Positions 16,155 to 26,572 are shown, counted from the first letter of the stretch. The stretch: 64,000 bases of DNA from Chryseobacterium sp. Leaf404 (GCF_001424145.1 NZ_LMQM01000004.1:23874-87873), one strand, 5' to 3'. The notes: generated by a model from the letters alone, not told the origin. Translations and numbers: made by a program.

Positions 16155-17279
16155 CTAAAAGTCATATCTTCTGATTTGTACTGCAGATACATTTTCAATC
16201 TTAATCTTTTTACCTGCTTTCCTCAGCATTCCGGTTTTGGAATTTCTTTTAAATACCACTGCTTTTCCTGTTCCTGTGTTAGCTGCAATTAAAAATTTTC
16301 CGGATTCATCTATGCCAAAAACTCTCGGATGTTTACCTTTTGTAGACTGATAACCAAGTTTTCGTAAAATACCGTCGTTTTGAATTGAAAATATGGCAAA
16401 ATTGTTTTCAGAACCTCTGTTTGAGGCATATAGAAACTTCCCGTCCGGCGAAATATGAATGTCTGAACTTTCAAAATTCTGCTTCAAATCATCAGAATGT
16501 GCTGCAATTCTCTGAATATTTTTCAATTTTCCGCTGTCATACTGATAAGCACTTAGTGCTCCTCCCATTTCTTCTATCAGATAAGCAAATTTTGCGTTGG
16601 GATGAAAGGTGAGATGTCTTGGACCACTTCCCGGAACTGTTTTTACAAATGGTTCGTCACAGGGAAGTAATGGCATTTTTTTGCTATCATCAAACTGATA
16701 GCACCGTATTTTGTCAGCTCCCAAATCAGGCAGAAAAACATATTTAAAATCGGGCGAGAAAACAGTAGAATGAATATGAGCACGCTCCTGTCTGTCTTTA
16801 TTAACACTACCTTCAGAGAACTGAAAATTCTGAACAAAAGGCTGAATAATTCCATTTTCAGAAACTGGATAAACAGAAGCGCTTCCTTCAGTATAATTTC
16901 CGTTGACAAGCCATTTGTCGCTCTGATGAGCCATCAGATAAACAGGATTTTCACCACCGCTATTCTGGCTGTTGATGAACGTGAGCGATGCATCTTTGGG
17001 ATTAAACTCAAAACTGCTTACACTTCCGCTGTTTTCAGTTTTGCTGTCTGTACAGGCGAAAAGGTATTTCCCACTTTTTGAAAGCGCCAAAAATGATGGA
17101 TTGCGAATGTTTTTTACGGAGGTCATTTTTGATAAATTTCCGCTTACGGTATCCAGTTCGTACACAAAAATTCCTTCTTTTTCTTTGTCCCAATTGAATG
17201 AGCCTAAAAAGACAAATGTTTTCTGCCCATACAAATTTGAACAGATAAGAACAGCAATCAGTAACTGAAAGATTTTCAA
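16155..17279 (-). CDS. Secreted lactonase family seven-bladed beta-propeller protein
   Basis: This 374-residue protein starts with a signal peptide (MKIFQLLIAVLICSNLYGQ) and shows repeated propeller blades such as NPSFLALSKSGKYLFACTD, GPRHLTFHPNAKFAYLIEEMGGALSAY, DIHISPDGKFLYASNRGSENNFAIF and GKHPRVFGIDESGKFLIAANTG. These match the 6-phosphogluconolactonase/3-carboxymuconate cyclase propeller family. Most exported members have no tested activity; sugar lactone hydrolysis in the periplasm is the likeliest role. Monocistronic. Confidence 0.85.
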   Translation of the reverse strand: MKIFQLLIAVLICSNLYGQKTFVFLGSFNWDKEKEGIFVYELDTVSGNLSKMTSVKNIRNPSFLALSKSGKYLFACTDSKTENSGSVSSFEFNPKDASLTFINSQNSGGENPVYLMAHQSDKWLVNGNYTEGSASVYPVSENGIIQPFVQNFQFSEGSVNKDRQERAHIHSTVFSPDFKYVFLPDLGADKIRCYQFDDSKKMPLLPCDEPFVKTVPGSGPRHLTFHPNAKFAYLIEEMGGALSAYQYDSGKLKNIQRIAAHSDDLKQNFESSDIHISPDGKFLYASNRGSENNFAIFSIQNDGILRKLGYQSTKGKHPRVFGIDESGKFLIAANTGTGKAVVFKRNSKTGMLRKAGKKIKIENVSAVQIRRYDF

Positions 17280-17337
17280 ATTAAAGATTTTTTATTTTTT
17301 TGTTAATAGCCATAAAAAATAATATGGTTCAAAAACT

Positions 17338-17360
17338 CTTCGGCAAGCTCAGAGTGACAC
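17338..17360 (+). repeat. Dispersed CTTCGACAAGCTCAG-type repeat, copy 1
   Basis: CTTCGGCAAGCTCAGAGTGA belongs to a family of short repeats seen five times in this window, always between genes. This copy lies in the 216-base gap between the lactonase and the serine hydrolase. Confidence 0.6.
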
Positions 17361-17495
17361 CTTTAAATTGAGAGGTTAGTATTACATTTGACGGTCTCAT
17401 CCTGACCAAGAATCAAAGAATCAAACTATTAAAAATCAATATTCAAACTATTTTAATATTCTTAAAAGGCTTTTAGATTTAAAATAAATTTCATC

Positions 17496-18554
17496 CTACT
17501 TTAAAAGCTCGCTTTCCACCAAGATTTTCCTCACACCCTGCTCAAAATAATAAGCAATATCAAAATTTTCATTCGCCACATTTTCCATGATGACAACGCT
17601 GGTTTTGGTTTTTGGATAGTATAAATTCACTGCCGTAAAACCCTCGCTTGGGTGAAATCCTGTGTGACCGATTTCGTTAATTTCAGCTTTATCATTTATT
17701 CTTAATCCATAGCCGTAACCAATAGGATTTTCGCTGAAAACCTGATGAGCATTGGTTACCGTGTAATTGGTCATTATTCTGTAAGTTTCCGGTTTCAGCA
17801 ATTTTCCGTTGTGAAGGGCTTCGTTCCATTTGGCCAAATCGGGAGCGGAGACAACTAAATAAGATCCAAAATAATAGTCAGGTTTAAAGCTTATTTTTTC
17901 GTTTAATCTGAATGTCCCGTCTTTTTTGATGGTATGCCCTTTGGTCAATAATTTACTGTTTTTTTCATTGGAATAAAAACTGTTCGCCATCTTCACTTTT
18001 TTGAATAAAGCTGTCACCAAATCTTCAAATTTTTTTCCGGTTTGCTTTTCCAGAATCATTCCGGCGACTGAATAACCAACGTTTGAGTAGCTGAATGCAG
18101 TTCCAGGCTGAATCTTAAGTTCAGGTTTTAAAACATCACTGTACAGACCACCCGTGTGATTGAGCAACTGATGAACGGTGACACTGTCTGCCCATGAATA
18201 TTGAAAATCAAGTAAATACGTGTGGACTGGTACATTCAGATCAATTTTCTGTTTTTCAACTTCCTGCAGAATAAGAGTTGCCGTGATCTGTTTTGCAATT
18301 GACATGGTGGAAAATTTATCAGAGATTTTCAACAGAGATTTTCTTTTAAAATCTGAATATCCACAAGCTTTGGAGTAGATCTCTTTTCCGTTCTGCTGAA
18401 TAAAAACTACCCCATTGAAAGACCTTGGGTTTTTAATTTTTACAAGACTGTCTATTTTTGATGGAAAATTCTCTATTTGCTGTGCAGAAGACGACTGGCA
18501 GGATGAAAGTGCAAAAGCTGCAATGAACGCAGCCCATCTGAAAATGTTTCTCAT
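17496..18554 (-). CDS. Serine hydrolase, beta-lactamase/class C-like lipoprotein
   Basis: This 352-residue protein has a lipobox (LSSC, Cys19) and the beta-lactamase-related fold. The catalytic tetrad residues are in SIAK (Ser85, Lys88), with the Tyr motif YSN in FSYSNVGYSVAG and a late GHTGFHPSEGF replacing the KTG box. Such exported proteins are often peptidases or esterases of the AmpH/EstB type rather than antibiotic-degrading enzymes. It would be anchored in a membrane facing the periplasm. No ampR-like gene is near, so a resistance role is not supported. Confidence 0.85.
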   Translation of the reverse strand: MRNIFRWAAFIAAFALSSCQSSSAQQIENFPSKIDSLVKIKNPRSFNGVVFIQQNGKEIYSKACGYSDFKRKSLLKISDKFSTMSIAKQITATLILQEVEKQKIDLNVPVHTYLLDFQYSWADSVTVHQLLNHTGGLYSDVLKPELKIQPGTAFSYSNVGYSVAGMILEKQTGKKFEDLVTALFKKVKMANSFYSNEKNSKLLTKGHTIKKDGTFRLNEKISFKPDYYFGSYLVVSAPDLAKWNEALHNGKLLKPETYRIMTNYTVTNAHQVFSENPIGYGYGLRINDKAEINEIGHTGFHPSEGFTAVNLYYPKTKTSVVIMENVANENFDIAYYFEQGVRKILVESELLK

Positions 18555-18728
18555 TTGTGAGTAGAAATAGTTTTTGAGTGAAAATTCTGAATCTAAAATA
18601 GTGGGATAAATTTAATTTTTTATTCTATAAACTGAGGAAAAAAGTTATCAACAAAGAATGAATTTCTTTCAATTTTTTCATTTCAAAAAATGAAAGAGTT
18701 AAACACTTAGTAAAAAAAAATAGTCAAT

Positions 18729-20438
18729 TTATGGCTTTAGACTCTCCTCCTTCCGTATTTTTTCTGCCTGAACTTCTTCATTTCTCTTTTTTAGAAATTC
18801 TGCGGGTCTCATTCCGTTCTGTTCGTAAAAAAAATTGGAGAAACTCTGCCTGTTGCTGAATCCGCAGGCTAATGCAATATCTTCAACAGAATATTTCCGC
18901 CATTCTTTATGGTTGTAAATTTGGTCTACAGCATATTTTATCCTGAGATTATTGAGATAAGTATTGAAATTACTGTCTTTAAACTCACTTACAAACTGCG
19001 AAAAATAGGTTGCATTAGTCTCAAATTCTGCTGCAAGCCTTCCCGCAGTAATACCTTTTTCAAGAAATCTTTTTCCTTTTTCAAATTCCCTGAATTTTTC
19101 CTGTAAAGTTTTGATAACTGCAGGATCAAGTTTTGAAATTTTTTCACTGTTTTTTTCTTCAGGTTTGGTAACTTCAGGTCTTACTGTTTCAAGTTCTTCC
19201 AATATTTGATTATACTTTTTCTGCAGATCTTTTTTCCTTTTAAACCAATAAAAAACCAGCGCCCCCAAAACCAAAAGAGCAACTGAAAGGATAATTACCA
19301 GTTTCTCGGCGAAGCTGTTTTTATCTTCCAGATTTTCCTGCGCCTTAAGCAGCGTTTTGGTGTCATACTCCCTGTGGATACGGTCTGCGAGATATTTAAA
19401 ATCATTGGTGAGAACGCTGTCTACCTTCAGAAGTTGTTTGGTGTAATATAATTCCTGTTTGGGATCGTTATTTTTTCTGTAATAATCTATAAGTTCTTCG
19501 TAATTTTTTCTCGTTTGGGGAAAGATAAAATTATGCCTGTTAAATATAGAATCCACAGCTTTGTAATGGATAATTGCGTCTTTTACATCACCACTGTTTC
19601 TGTAGCTTAATCCTATATAATAGTGTATCGCTGAAATCCATGAAAAATCGTTCACTTTTTTGAGAGCCGGAATGGATTTTTTGAGATCGCTGATTGCTTC
19701 AGAATAATTTTTCTGATGGATTTCGTTGATGCCTTTGGTTTTATAGAAATAACTGAGTTCCTGCTCAAACTCACTGTTTCGCGGAGTATCTGTTATGCCC
19801 TGGCTGGTATGAATTACTGCATTTTTATAATCGCCCATCGCCTGCTCACAGACAATCAGCTGGTGAAGCGAATTGAGATATCCCTTTGTATTATTAAAAA
19901 TAAGATTGGGATGTAGATTTCCTTTAGTTTTAGACTGAAAAAATGTAGTACTTTTTTTAAAAATTTCAGCAGATTCGCTGTAATAGCCAAGATAGCTTTT
20001 TACAACTCCGATGTAATATAAATTGCGCTTCCTGAGGTACTCGTCATCAGAATTTTCAAGGTATCTGTAGGCTGTCAAATACTCATGCAGTGCCGGTTTA
20101 AATTTTCGGTGGGTAAAATAATATACGCTTCCCTTTGCCAGATAAGCGTTCCCTATGATATCAGAATTTTTAGAAAGTTTAGCTGCCGTGACTGCGCTAT
20201 CTGCATACTGCAGTTTTTTATCTGGAGTATATCTTATAGCATCATGGTAAGCCTGAAAAAGCTCTTTGTAATTTCTATCTTTTTTAGCAGATTTAATGTA
20301 GATATTAACGTAAGGAAATGCTTTAGTATCATTTTCATCAAATTCCCAGTATTTATCTCTGAGCTCTGAATAATATGCCTGCGACTGAAAAAAGGTAAAG
20401 CAAAAAAAGATGAAGAGAGCTGAGGCTTTATATCGCAT
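18729..20438 (-). CDS. TPR sensor with transmembrane helix and AraC DNA-binding domain
   Basis: This 569-residue protein has a signal sequence, several TPR-like helix pairs (for example SEAISDLKKSIPALKK and GDVKDAIIHYKAVDSI), one transmembrane helix around residue 380 (LVIILSVALLVLGALVFYW), a coiled linker, and a C-terminal AraC-type double helix-turn-helix (SVEDIALACGFSNRQSFSNFFYEQNGMRPAEF). The layout, with an outside sensor and inside DNA-binding part in one chain, is typical of Bacteroidota. The nearest target is the SusC/SusD pair 1.1 kb upstream, but the long gap makes the link tentative. Confidence 0.88.
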   Translation of the reverse strand: MRYKASALFIFFCFTFFQSQAYYSELRDKYWEFDENDTKAFPYVNIYIKSAKKDRNYKELFQAYHDAIRYTPDKKLQYADSAVTAAKLSKNSDIIGNAYLAKGSVYYFTHRKFKPALHEYLTAYRYLENSDDEYLRKRNLYYIGVVKSYLGYYSESAEIFKKSTTFFQSKTKGNLHPNLIFNNTKGYLNSLHQLIVCEQAMGDYKNAVIHTSQGITDTPRNSEFEQELSYFYKTKGINEIHQKNYSEAISDLKKSIPALKKVNDFSWISAIHYYIGLSYRNSGDVKDAIIHYKAVDSIFNRHNFIFPQTRKNYEELIDYYRKNNDPKQELYYTKQLLKVDSVLTNDFKYLADRIHREYDTKTLLKAQENLEDKNSFAEKLVIILSVALLVLGALVFYWFKRKKDLQKKYNQILEELETVRPEVTKPEEKNSEKISKLDPAVIKTLQEKFREFEKGKRFLEKGITAGRLAAEFETNATYFSQFVSEFKDSNFNTYLNNLRIKYAVDQIYNHKEWRKYSVEDIALACGFSNRQSFSNFFYEQNGMRPAEFLKKRNEEVQAEKIRKEESLKP

Positions 20439-21282
20439 CGTTATTTAAATAAATGTTTAACAAATTTACTGTTTTTTAAAGATAAAATTCAATGTTTTGG
20501 GTAAAAATGCTGTCAGCCCCAACAACTAATAAAACTCTTGAAATCAATTAATTACATACAATATTGGTAAAAAATTTAAAAATTCATCCGTGAAAATTTA
20601 ATAATCAGACCTACTGCTGATTGTCTTGTGAATTTTCTATTCATATCTTAGCATAACAATAAAATCACACTGTGTTCAGCTGTATATCATTTAAAAATAA
20701 AACATCCACTGATATCAATGCTGAAACGATTTTACCTCTTAAAAATTGTGTACAAATCATTTTTTGAGGTATCTAAAACTATAACCGTATAACCAATAAG
20801 ATGAGTGAATTTATTTTATTTCTGGTCTTGTATTTCCTGTCATATTTGGCATGAATCTGTCCAGGCCGTTGACTTTACTTTGTAATTTTTTAACAAATCA
20901 AATTACCTGATGTGATCTATGTTTTTGAATCAGCAAAAAACACAAAAACATTGTAATAGAAAACAGATCGATCAGCTTACTGTCTTGCAGAAACGGAATT
21001 TTCCGTTGATCATGAAACAGAGTCAGGATTAAAAGTAACGGCAAGTTTTTGTTAGATTTCAACATAACGAAAACTGTAAAAACAGATAGGGATCATTAAA
21101 AGATTTTTGTAGAGGAGAGCGGTTTCCAGTTATCTTGGCAGGCCTCTGGGATGTTCGTAATCCTCAAAAGAATCTTTATGGTGATTCCTGTCTTTTTTTC
21201 TTCCTAATTCTGTGGGATTAAAGAATTACTTTTCTCTTCTGAAACGCTTTACACTTAGAGCCTGTTTAAAAATGATAAAAAT

Positions 21283-21348
21283 AAATTTTCAAATCATTTT
21301 TCTTTTCCCCAACCCTAAAGGGTGGAAAAACGCCTTGAAAATTTCATC
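21283..21348. repeat. 66-base hairpin repeat, copy A
   Basis: The element is an imperfect palindrome with outer arms AAATTTTCAA and TTGAAAATTT and an inner core with AACCCTAAAGGGT. A second copy at 34747-34812 matches at 61 of 66 positions. A CTTCGAC-type repeat follows 15 bases away, as one also follows copy B. Confidence 0.8.
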
Positions 21349-21363
21349 AAAATTAACTCCCAT

Positions 21364-21385
21364 GTCGTCCTGAGCTTGTCGAAGG
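21364..21385 (-). repeat. Dispersed CTTCGACAAGCTCAG-type repeat, copy 2
   Basis: Reverse complement reads CCTTCGACAAGCTCAGGACG, the closest copy to the family consensus. It lies just beyond hairpin repeat copy A. Confidence 0.6.
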
Positions 21386-21501
21386 AAGGGTCGGGGAAAT
21401 TAATTTTTATGAAATTTAAAAAGGCTCGTATTTTTTCGTAAAATGATTTACTTTTCTGCAAAAAAAATTTCCTTTTCATAAAAATTTTGTTTCAACGAAA
21501 T

Positions 21502-21533
21502 AAAAAAAATCCCCAGACCTAAGGCCCGGGGAA
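21502..21533 (-). terminator. Terminator of the susC-susD operon
   Basis: On the minus strand CCCCGGGCCT pairs with AGGTCTGGGG (two G-U pairs) and is followed by a long T run. It lies 33 bases past the susD stop. Confidence 0.75.
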
Positions 21534-21565
21534 CTCTTATCATTCAATGTAAATAAGAGGATTTT

Positions 21566-23104
21566 TTATGGATTCTGGTCATATCCGGCAATCTGAACCT
21601 GATTAAGCGGAATCTGATACAGATAATCATTGGTTGTAATGGTAAAATTATAGTTGTTTGCGGCAGCTGCAGCGTTGATGACCGCTACTCCAATATTCCA
21701 TCTTACCAGATCGTGCCAGTACACACCTTCACCTGCAAATTCTGATCTTCTTTCTCTTCGCAGTGCCGTAGTGAAATCGGCAGCTGTGATAGATGTTGGA
21801 AGCGCAGTGAGCCCCGCTCTCTGACGGATTCTGTTCAGGTAAGGAACTGCGGCAGCTGTACTTCCCTGATAATTTAATACCTCAGCATACATCAAAAGCA
21901 CATCTGCATATCTGATGATTGGGAAATTTATAGGCCAGTCATATCGTCCACTGATTACAATCCCTGGCTCACGGAATTTGATAAAATAATTGGCATTGTC
22001 TGGCTGCCCGTTCTGTGCAATAAATGAAGTTTTTGTAGTTAGGTTTTTTCTGATATCTCCTGTCTCATAAGAGTTAAGAAGTGAAGTGGAAACACCCAGT
22101 TCTGCAGAACTGTAAAGACTATTCTGTGCATTGTAAAGTGGATCTGTAGTTCCGAAATTAGGAGACACATAGCTCGGCAGGTAGGAACCCTGAGAAAGAC
22201 CGCCACTGATGTGCTGAATTTCAAAAAGATGATACTTATTATCATTTGCACTTTTAAAAAGATCTGCATAATTCGGCGCAAAAGTTACAAACTGACCTTC
22301 CACCTGGATTACAGCAAACAAATGATCTTTAGCTTTGGTGAGGTAAGAACTGTTGTTTAGAGGATAACCGTATCCTGTAAGATAAATTCTTCCCAACATC
22401 GCATGAGCTGCAGATTTGGTAATTCTTCCTTTATTTTTGGTATCGTAGGTATTTTTCAGCCCGGCAACAGACGCTTCTATTTCAGAGGTAACAAAGCTGT
22501 ACAGTGTTGCAAGATCGGTTCTCGGTATTGCGGCAGCTTCATTTGGAGTGACAGGACGGTCTACCAATGGCACTTTTCCGAATGCTCTCATCAGCTCAAA
22601 GTAAGCATACGCTCTCAAAAATTTTGTTTCGGCACGGTACTGTTCTTTAACGGCATTGTCTGCAAATGGAACAGCATCAATTCTGTCTAGAATATTATTG
22701 GCATACGATATCAGCTGATAGGCATCATCCCAAAGAATATTCATCTCTTCTGTGGAAGAAGTGTCCTGAAAACGGTTGATGGCAAAATAATCTCTGTTTC
22801 CGTTTTGAGAAATCGCATTAAAGTTATTAGAACGCACTTCGGATGCCAAAAGATAATAATTGACATCAAAACCACCTCTTGAAGAAGAATTGATCATAGC
22901 AGAATACACTCCCGATACAGCCTGCTGGATCTGTAGTTCTGTAGTATAAAAAGAAGTCTGCGTAATATTGTTTTCAGGCTCAAGCATCAGGTCTTTTTCA
23001 CAGCTTACTGTTCCTAATACTAAAGCTCCAAAGAGCAAGGCTTTACCTAATGTTTTAAAATTTAAAGGTAAAAAAGATTTATTTTTAATGTTGATAGTTT
23101 TCAT
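21566..23104 (-). CDS. SusD/RagB family nutrient-binding outer membrane lipoprotein
   Basis: This 512-residue protein has a lipobox (GTVSC, Cys35) and the SusD helical fold: the N-terminal PENNITQTSFY region, the TPR-like TKFLRAYAYFELMRAFGKVPLVD segment, and the C-terminal RRSEFAGEGVYWHDLVRW block typical of the family. SusD-like proteins cap the SusC barrel outside the cell and deliver glycans, peptides or other nutrients. The gene starts 12 bases after the susC stop, so both are one operon. No hydrolase lies beside the pair, so the substrate cannot be guessed. Confidence 0.93.
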   Translation of the reverse strand: MKTINIKNKSFLPLNFKTLGKALLFGALVLGTVSCEKDLMLEPENNITQTSFYTTELQIQQAVSGVYSAMINSSSRGGFDVNYYLLASEVRSNNFNAISQNGNRDYFAINRFQDTSSTEEMNILWDDAYQLISYANNILDRIDAVPFADNAVKEQYRAETKFLRAYAYFELMRAFGKVPLVDRPVTPNEAAAIPRTDLATLYSFVTSEIEASVAGLKNTYDTKNKGRITKSAAHAMLGRIYLTGYGYPLNNSSYLTKAKDHLFAVIQVEGQFVTFAPNYADLFKSANDNKYHLFEIQHISGGLSQGSYLPSYVSPNFGTTDPLYNAQNSLYSSAELGVSTSLLNSYETGDIRKNLTTKTSFIAQNGQPDNANYFIKFREPGIVISGRYDWPINFPIIRYADVLLMYAEVLNYQGSTAAAVPYLNRIRQRAGLTALPTSITAADFTTALRRERRSEFAGEGVYWHDLVRWNIGVAVINAAAAANNYNFTITTNDYLYQIPLNQVQIAGYDQNP

Positions 23105-23116
23105 TTTAAAAAAAAT

Positions 23117-26005
23117 TTAGAAGTTAAAGTTTATACCCATCATGTAGACTTTTGCATTGGGATATGCACCGTAATCTGTTCCGTCTGACTGCACAGATTC
23201 CGGGTTATAGCCACCGTAATAATGATCTTTTCTCCACACATTTTCTAAACTCACATAAAGACGCAGATTGGAAATTTTAAGTTTACTTACCAGATCCTGA
23301 TCAAAATTATACCCTAATGTAATATTCTTAAGCTGAATGTAGGTAGCATCATATAACCATCTTGTATCCAGAAGGCCTCCTGTAGTACCGTCTAATCTTG
23401 GTGTTTTTCCGTCTCCCGGGTTTTCGTCTGAACGCCAGCGGTTTGCCCAGTTGCCCATTACGTTGTTGGTAGTTCCCATACTTGTACGGTCAATTGCACG
23501 ACCAAGCAAAGCATAGCTGTATCCACCTTTCTGCCCTTGGAAAAATACGGAAAGATCGAAATTCTTATAAGAGAAAGTATTGGTTAAACCCCAGTAATAA
23601 TCAGGCGTCGGGCCACCAATAATGTGACGGTCTTTCTCATCAATTTTACCGTCGCCGTTTGCGTCCTGATATTTTACGTCTCCCGCAATAGCTCCTACTG
23701 TTTTTGCAACACCTGGATTGTTGATATCTGCGGTGGAAAGTACTCCGATGGCTTCATATAAATAGAAAGAATTGAGCTCTTCACCCACCTGAATAATATT
23801 GCTGAGATTGTCATAACCGGTTGGGATAGGCTTGTTGTTATTTCCTAACCTCGTTACTTTATTATCATTAAAAGCAATGTTTGCCGAGGTATTCCATCTA
23901 AAAGCACCTACTAAGTTTTTTGTGTTTAAATCTAATTCAAGACCGGTATTTCTTACAGAACCTACGTTTCGCCACATAATGTTGTATCCCGTAATAGAAG
24001 GGATTGGCTCCTGCAAAAGAAGATCGTTGGTATTTTTGATGTAATAATCTGCGGTGAAATCAATTCTTTTAAACAACCCCAATTCAAAACCAAAATCTGA
24101 TGATCTTGTTTTTTCCCAAGTAAGATCAGGATTTGCGATGGTGTTTGGAATCAAACCATTAGACAAAGCACCTCCGAAAGAATAATTTCCTCCGGCAAGT
24201 GTTCCGAAAGCTCTGTATTCCCCGATGGAGTTGTTTCCGTTTTCACCCCAGCTGTATCTTAATTTAAGGTTGCTAAGCCAGTTTTGATTCTGCAGAAATT
24301 CTTCTTTGTCGATTTTCCACCCTCCACCAAATGCGGCAAATGTTCCCCAGAGATTATTCCATCCGAATCTTGAAGATCCGTCTCTACGGATACTTGCAGA
24401 AAGCATGTATTTACCTTTATAATTATAGTTTAAACGCCCAAACATAGAGACCAGCATCCATTCTGATGCTGTATATTCAGAGTTTAAAACAGCTCCGGAC
24501 TGAGTGAAGTTGAAAGTTCTCAAATCATCATTGGCAAAACCTCTGTTCCTGTTATACTGTGACGTTGTTCTGTAATTTTCTGCACTGTACCCTGCGATGG
24601 CATCAAAATCATGACTTCCGAAAGATTTTTTATAGCTTAGTAAAGCTTCACCCAAGTATCTGTTGTAGTTAATTGTTCTTCTGCTTCCGATACTCACCTG
24701 CCCCGGTATATTTGTAATTAAATCAAAAGTAGGTGTATAGCCGGTGTTGATATTAAAATTATTGGTTGCACCTCCGGAAAGTTTGAAATTCAGACCTTTG
24801 GCAATGTCATAAGAAACATACAAGCTTGAAAGCAATCTGAATTCATTGGTATCATTGGTGGTATTTTCCATCAATCCGATGGGGCTCTGAGTTGAACCGG
24901 CCCATCTGTACCTCAAGTTTTTCCAGAAATTGGTGTAAAGACCGGCGCTAAGCTCTGCAACCGGAACCATGGAGAGCATTTTATGGGCATTGTTATCTTT
25001 CCCGTCAACAGTTGCTCCGTAGCTTTGAGAATAACTTGGGCGTAAAGTGATTCCCGCTTTTATTTTATCTGTAAGATTAACGTCTATGGCCGCACTTAGA
25101 TTAAATCTGTTAAAACCCGTATTAATCGCCAGACCTTCCTGATCAAAATACGCTCCGGAGATGGCATATTTCACGCCTTTCCCACCGCCACGCACTGCCA
25201 ACTGATAATTCTGAATGGCTGCCGGACGGTAAAAAGCATCCTGCCAGTCTATGTTTGCAACCTGATTAGTTCCCCAGCGAGGATCAATCATGTAATTGAT
25301 ATTTGCAAGATTATAATCTGTAGCATTCGCAAGATTAAAATACTGCGCTCTTTTCGCATAACTGTCTGAAGCCAAATTTCCGGGAGCCAAAGCTACCCAT
25401 CTTTTGTTAATTGCTTCAGAGGCAAAATCAATCCATTCTGAGCTCGTCATGATATCAAGTTTTTTCTCGATCGTCTGAATGCCATAATATTGAGAGAAGC
25501 TAAAAGAAGGTTTTCCTGATGTTCCTTTTTTGGTTGTGACAATCACCACACCATTAGAACCACGGGAGCCGTACATTGCTGTAGAAGCTGCATCCTTAAG
25601 TACGTCAATCGATTGCACATCATCCGGCGAAATGTTTGCGATATCATCCACTACAATTCCGTCTACTACATACACTGGTGAATTATTTGCTGAAATTGAA
25701 GCCGTTCCACGAACTCTCACCTCTAAAGCTTCACCCGGCTTTCCTGAAGTTGCACGGGTTTTTACCCCTGCAATTTGCCCTGTTAAGGCCTGATCTACTC
25801 TTGCGATGGGCCTGTCTTTAAAACTTGCCGCATTTACTTTTCCTACTGCACCGGTCACTTCGCCTTTCTTTTGGGAGCCGTAAGCGATTACTACAACTTC
25901 CTCAATATCTTTTGTCTTGTTGTTGGTAATGCTGTCTTTTTCCTGTGCGAAGATAAAACCTGTGGTACCGAATAAAATACCTAAAGCTACGATTGATTTC
26001 CTCAT
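23117..26005 (-). CDS. SusC/RagA family TonB-dependent transporter
   Basis: This 962-residue outer membrane transporter has a signal peptide, a plug domain (EVVVIAYGSQKKGEVTGAVG to SRGSNGVVIVTTKKG, about residues 36-165, including the family DVLKDAASTAMYGSRGSNGV block) and a 22-strand beta barrel ending in an aromatic residue (GINFNF). It imports nutrients with TonB energy. The usual carboxypeptidase-like domain of about 80 residues in front of the plug is missing: only about 15 residues separate the signal peptide from the plug. It is the first gene of an operon with SusD. Confidence 0.93.
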   Translation of the reverse strand: MRKSIVALGILFGTTGFIFAQEKDSITNNKTKDIEEVVVIAYGSQKKGEVTGAVGKVNAASFKDRPIARVDQALTGQIAGVKTRATSGKPGEALEVRVRGTASISANNSPVYVVDGIVVDDIANISPDDVQSIDVLKDAASTAMYGSRGSNGVVIVTTKKGTSGKPSFSFSQYYGIQTIEKKLDIMTSSEWIDFASEAINKRWVALAPGNLASDSYAKRAQYFNLANATDYNLANINYMIDPRWGTNQVANIDWQDAFYRPAAIQNYQLAVRGGGKGVKYAISGAYFDQEGLAINTGFNRFNLSAAIDVNLTDKIKAGITLRPSYSQSYGATVDGKDNNAHKMLSMVPVAELSAGLYTNFWKNLRYRWAGSTQSPIGLMENTTNDTNEFRLLSSLYVSYDIAKGLNFKLSGGATNNFNINTGYTPTFDLITNIPGQVSIGSRRTINYNRYLGEALLSYKKSFGSHDFDAIAGYSAENYRTTSQYNRNRGFANDDLRTFNFTQSGAVLNSEYTASEWMLVSMFGRLNYNYKGKYMLSASIRRDGSSRFGWNNLWGTFAAFGGGWKIDKEEFLQNQNWLSNLKLRYSWGENGNNSIGEYRAFGTLAGGNYSFGGALSNGLIPNTIANPDLTWEKTRSSDFGFELGLFKRIDFTADYYIKNTNDLLLQEPIPSITGYNIMWRNVGSVRNTGLELDLNTKNLVGAFRWNTSANIAFNDNKVTRLGNNNKPIPTGYDNLSNIIQVGEELNSFYLYEAIGVLSTADINNPGVAKTVGAIAGDVKYQDANGDGKIDEKDRHIIGGPTPDYYWGLTNTFSYKNFDLSVFFQGQKGGYSYALLGRAIDRTSMGTTNNVMGNWANRWRSDENPGDGKTPRLDGTTGGLLDTRWLYDATYIQLKNITLGYNFDQDLVSKLKISNLRLYVSLENVWRKDHYYGGYNPESVQSDGTDYGAYPNAKVYMMGINFNF

Positions 26006-26572
26006 TCTCTGTCTGGTGATTATTAATTATTTATTTAAAATTTTTCTTCTTTTTGAAACCTGAGAAAGCATCATCAGCCTGATATGATTTTTCTCATGTT
26101 ACGATTTCCTAAATGTATACTTATGACTCATTTCTCCTATCCTGCTGTTACCTGCACACTTTTATTCTTCACGAAACATTTATAAATCATTCATTGTTAA
26201 TAATTTAACACTATGTTAATTTTCAGTTTAAATAAAAACATTTTATTAAATGCTTCATTTTTAAACAAAAAAAAATCCCGATATTCATTCAGGGAGATAT
26301 TTTTTCTGTTAAGGATCATATTATATAAAGATGTAGGTTTAAAATTAATATTATATTGGTATTGATCTCAAATGATAAATCTCCTTATAAAAATCATCGG
26401 TCTGTATAACTGCAAACTATTAGAAATTTATTTGTTGATAAAATTTAGAAACTAATTTCAAATAAATCATAGAAAGATAAAATATACCATAACCGTACTC
26501 ATTTCTGACATGATTTAAAATACTTACTCTTTAACTTTGCTTCCTCACTTTTGAATTATTATTCATACCAAA
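26006..26572. other. Divergent intergenic region between susC and the universal stress gene
   Basis: No gene is supported in these 567 bases. It should hold the susC promoter (not clearly found) and the promoter at 26532. A weak hairpin-like AAATCCC...GGGAGATATTT around 26273-26302 has an uneven stem and I do not rate it as a terminator. Confidence 0.5.
26532..26539 (+). promoter_or_regulatory. Putative -7 box of the stress-protein operon
   Basis: TAACTTTG is a perfect TAnnTTTG, 33 bases before the ATG at 26573. No strong -33 element. Confidence 0.5.

Larger units (their letters stand above)
20439..21565. other. Long intergenic region with two repeats and no supported gene
   Basis: The 1.1-kb stretch between the TPR/AraC regulator and SusD has no frame that looks coding. 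It holds the 66-base hairpin repeat (21283-21348), a CTTCGACAAGCTCAG-type repeat (21364-21385) and the susD terminator (21502-21533). The part 20439-21250 contains nothing I can name. Confidence 0.55.

Noticed and set aside
17496..18554. Antibiotic-resistance beta-lactamase.
   Set aside because: The KTG box is replaced and lengths and context fit exported peptidase or esterase relatives.
26273..26302. Hairpin in the susC-usp divergent region as a terminator.
   Set aside because: The stem is uneven and no gene ends there.
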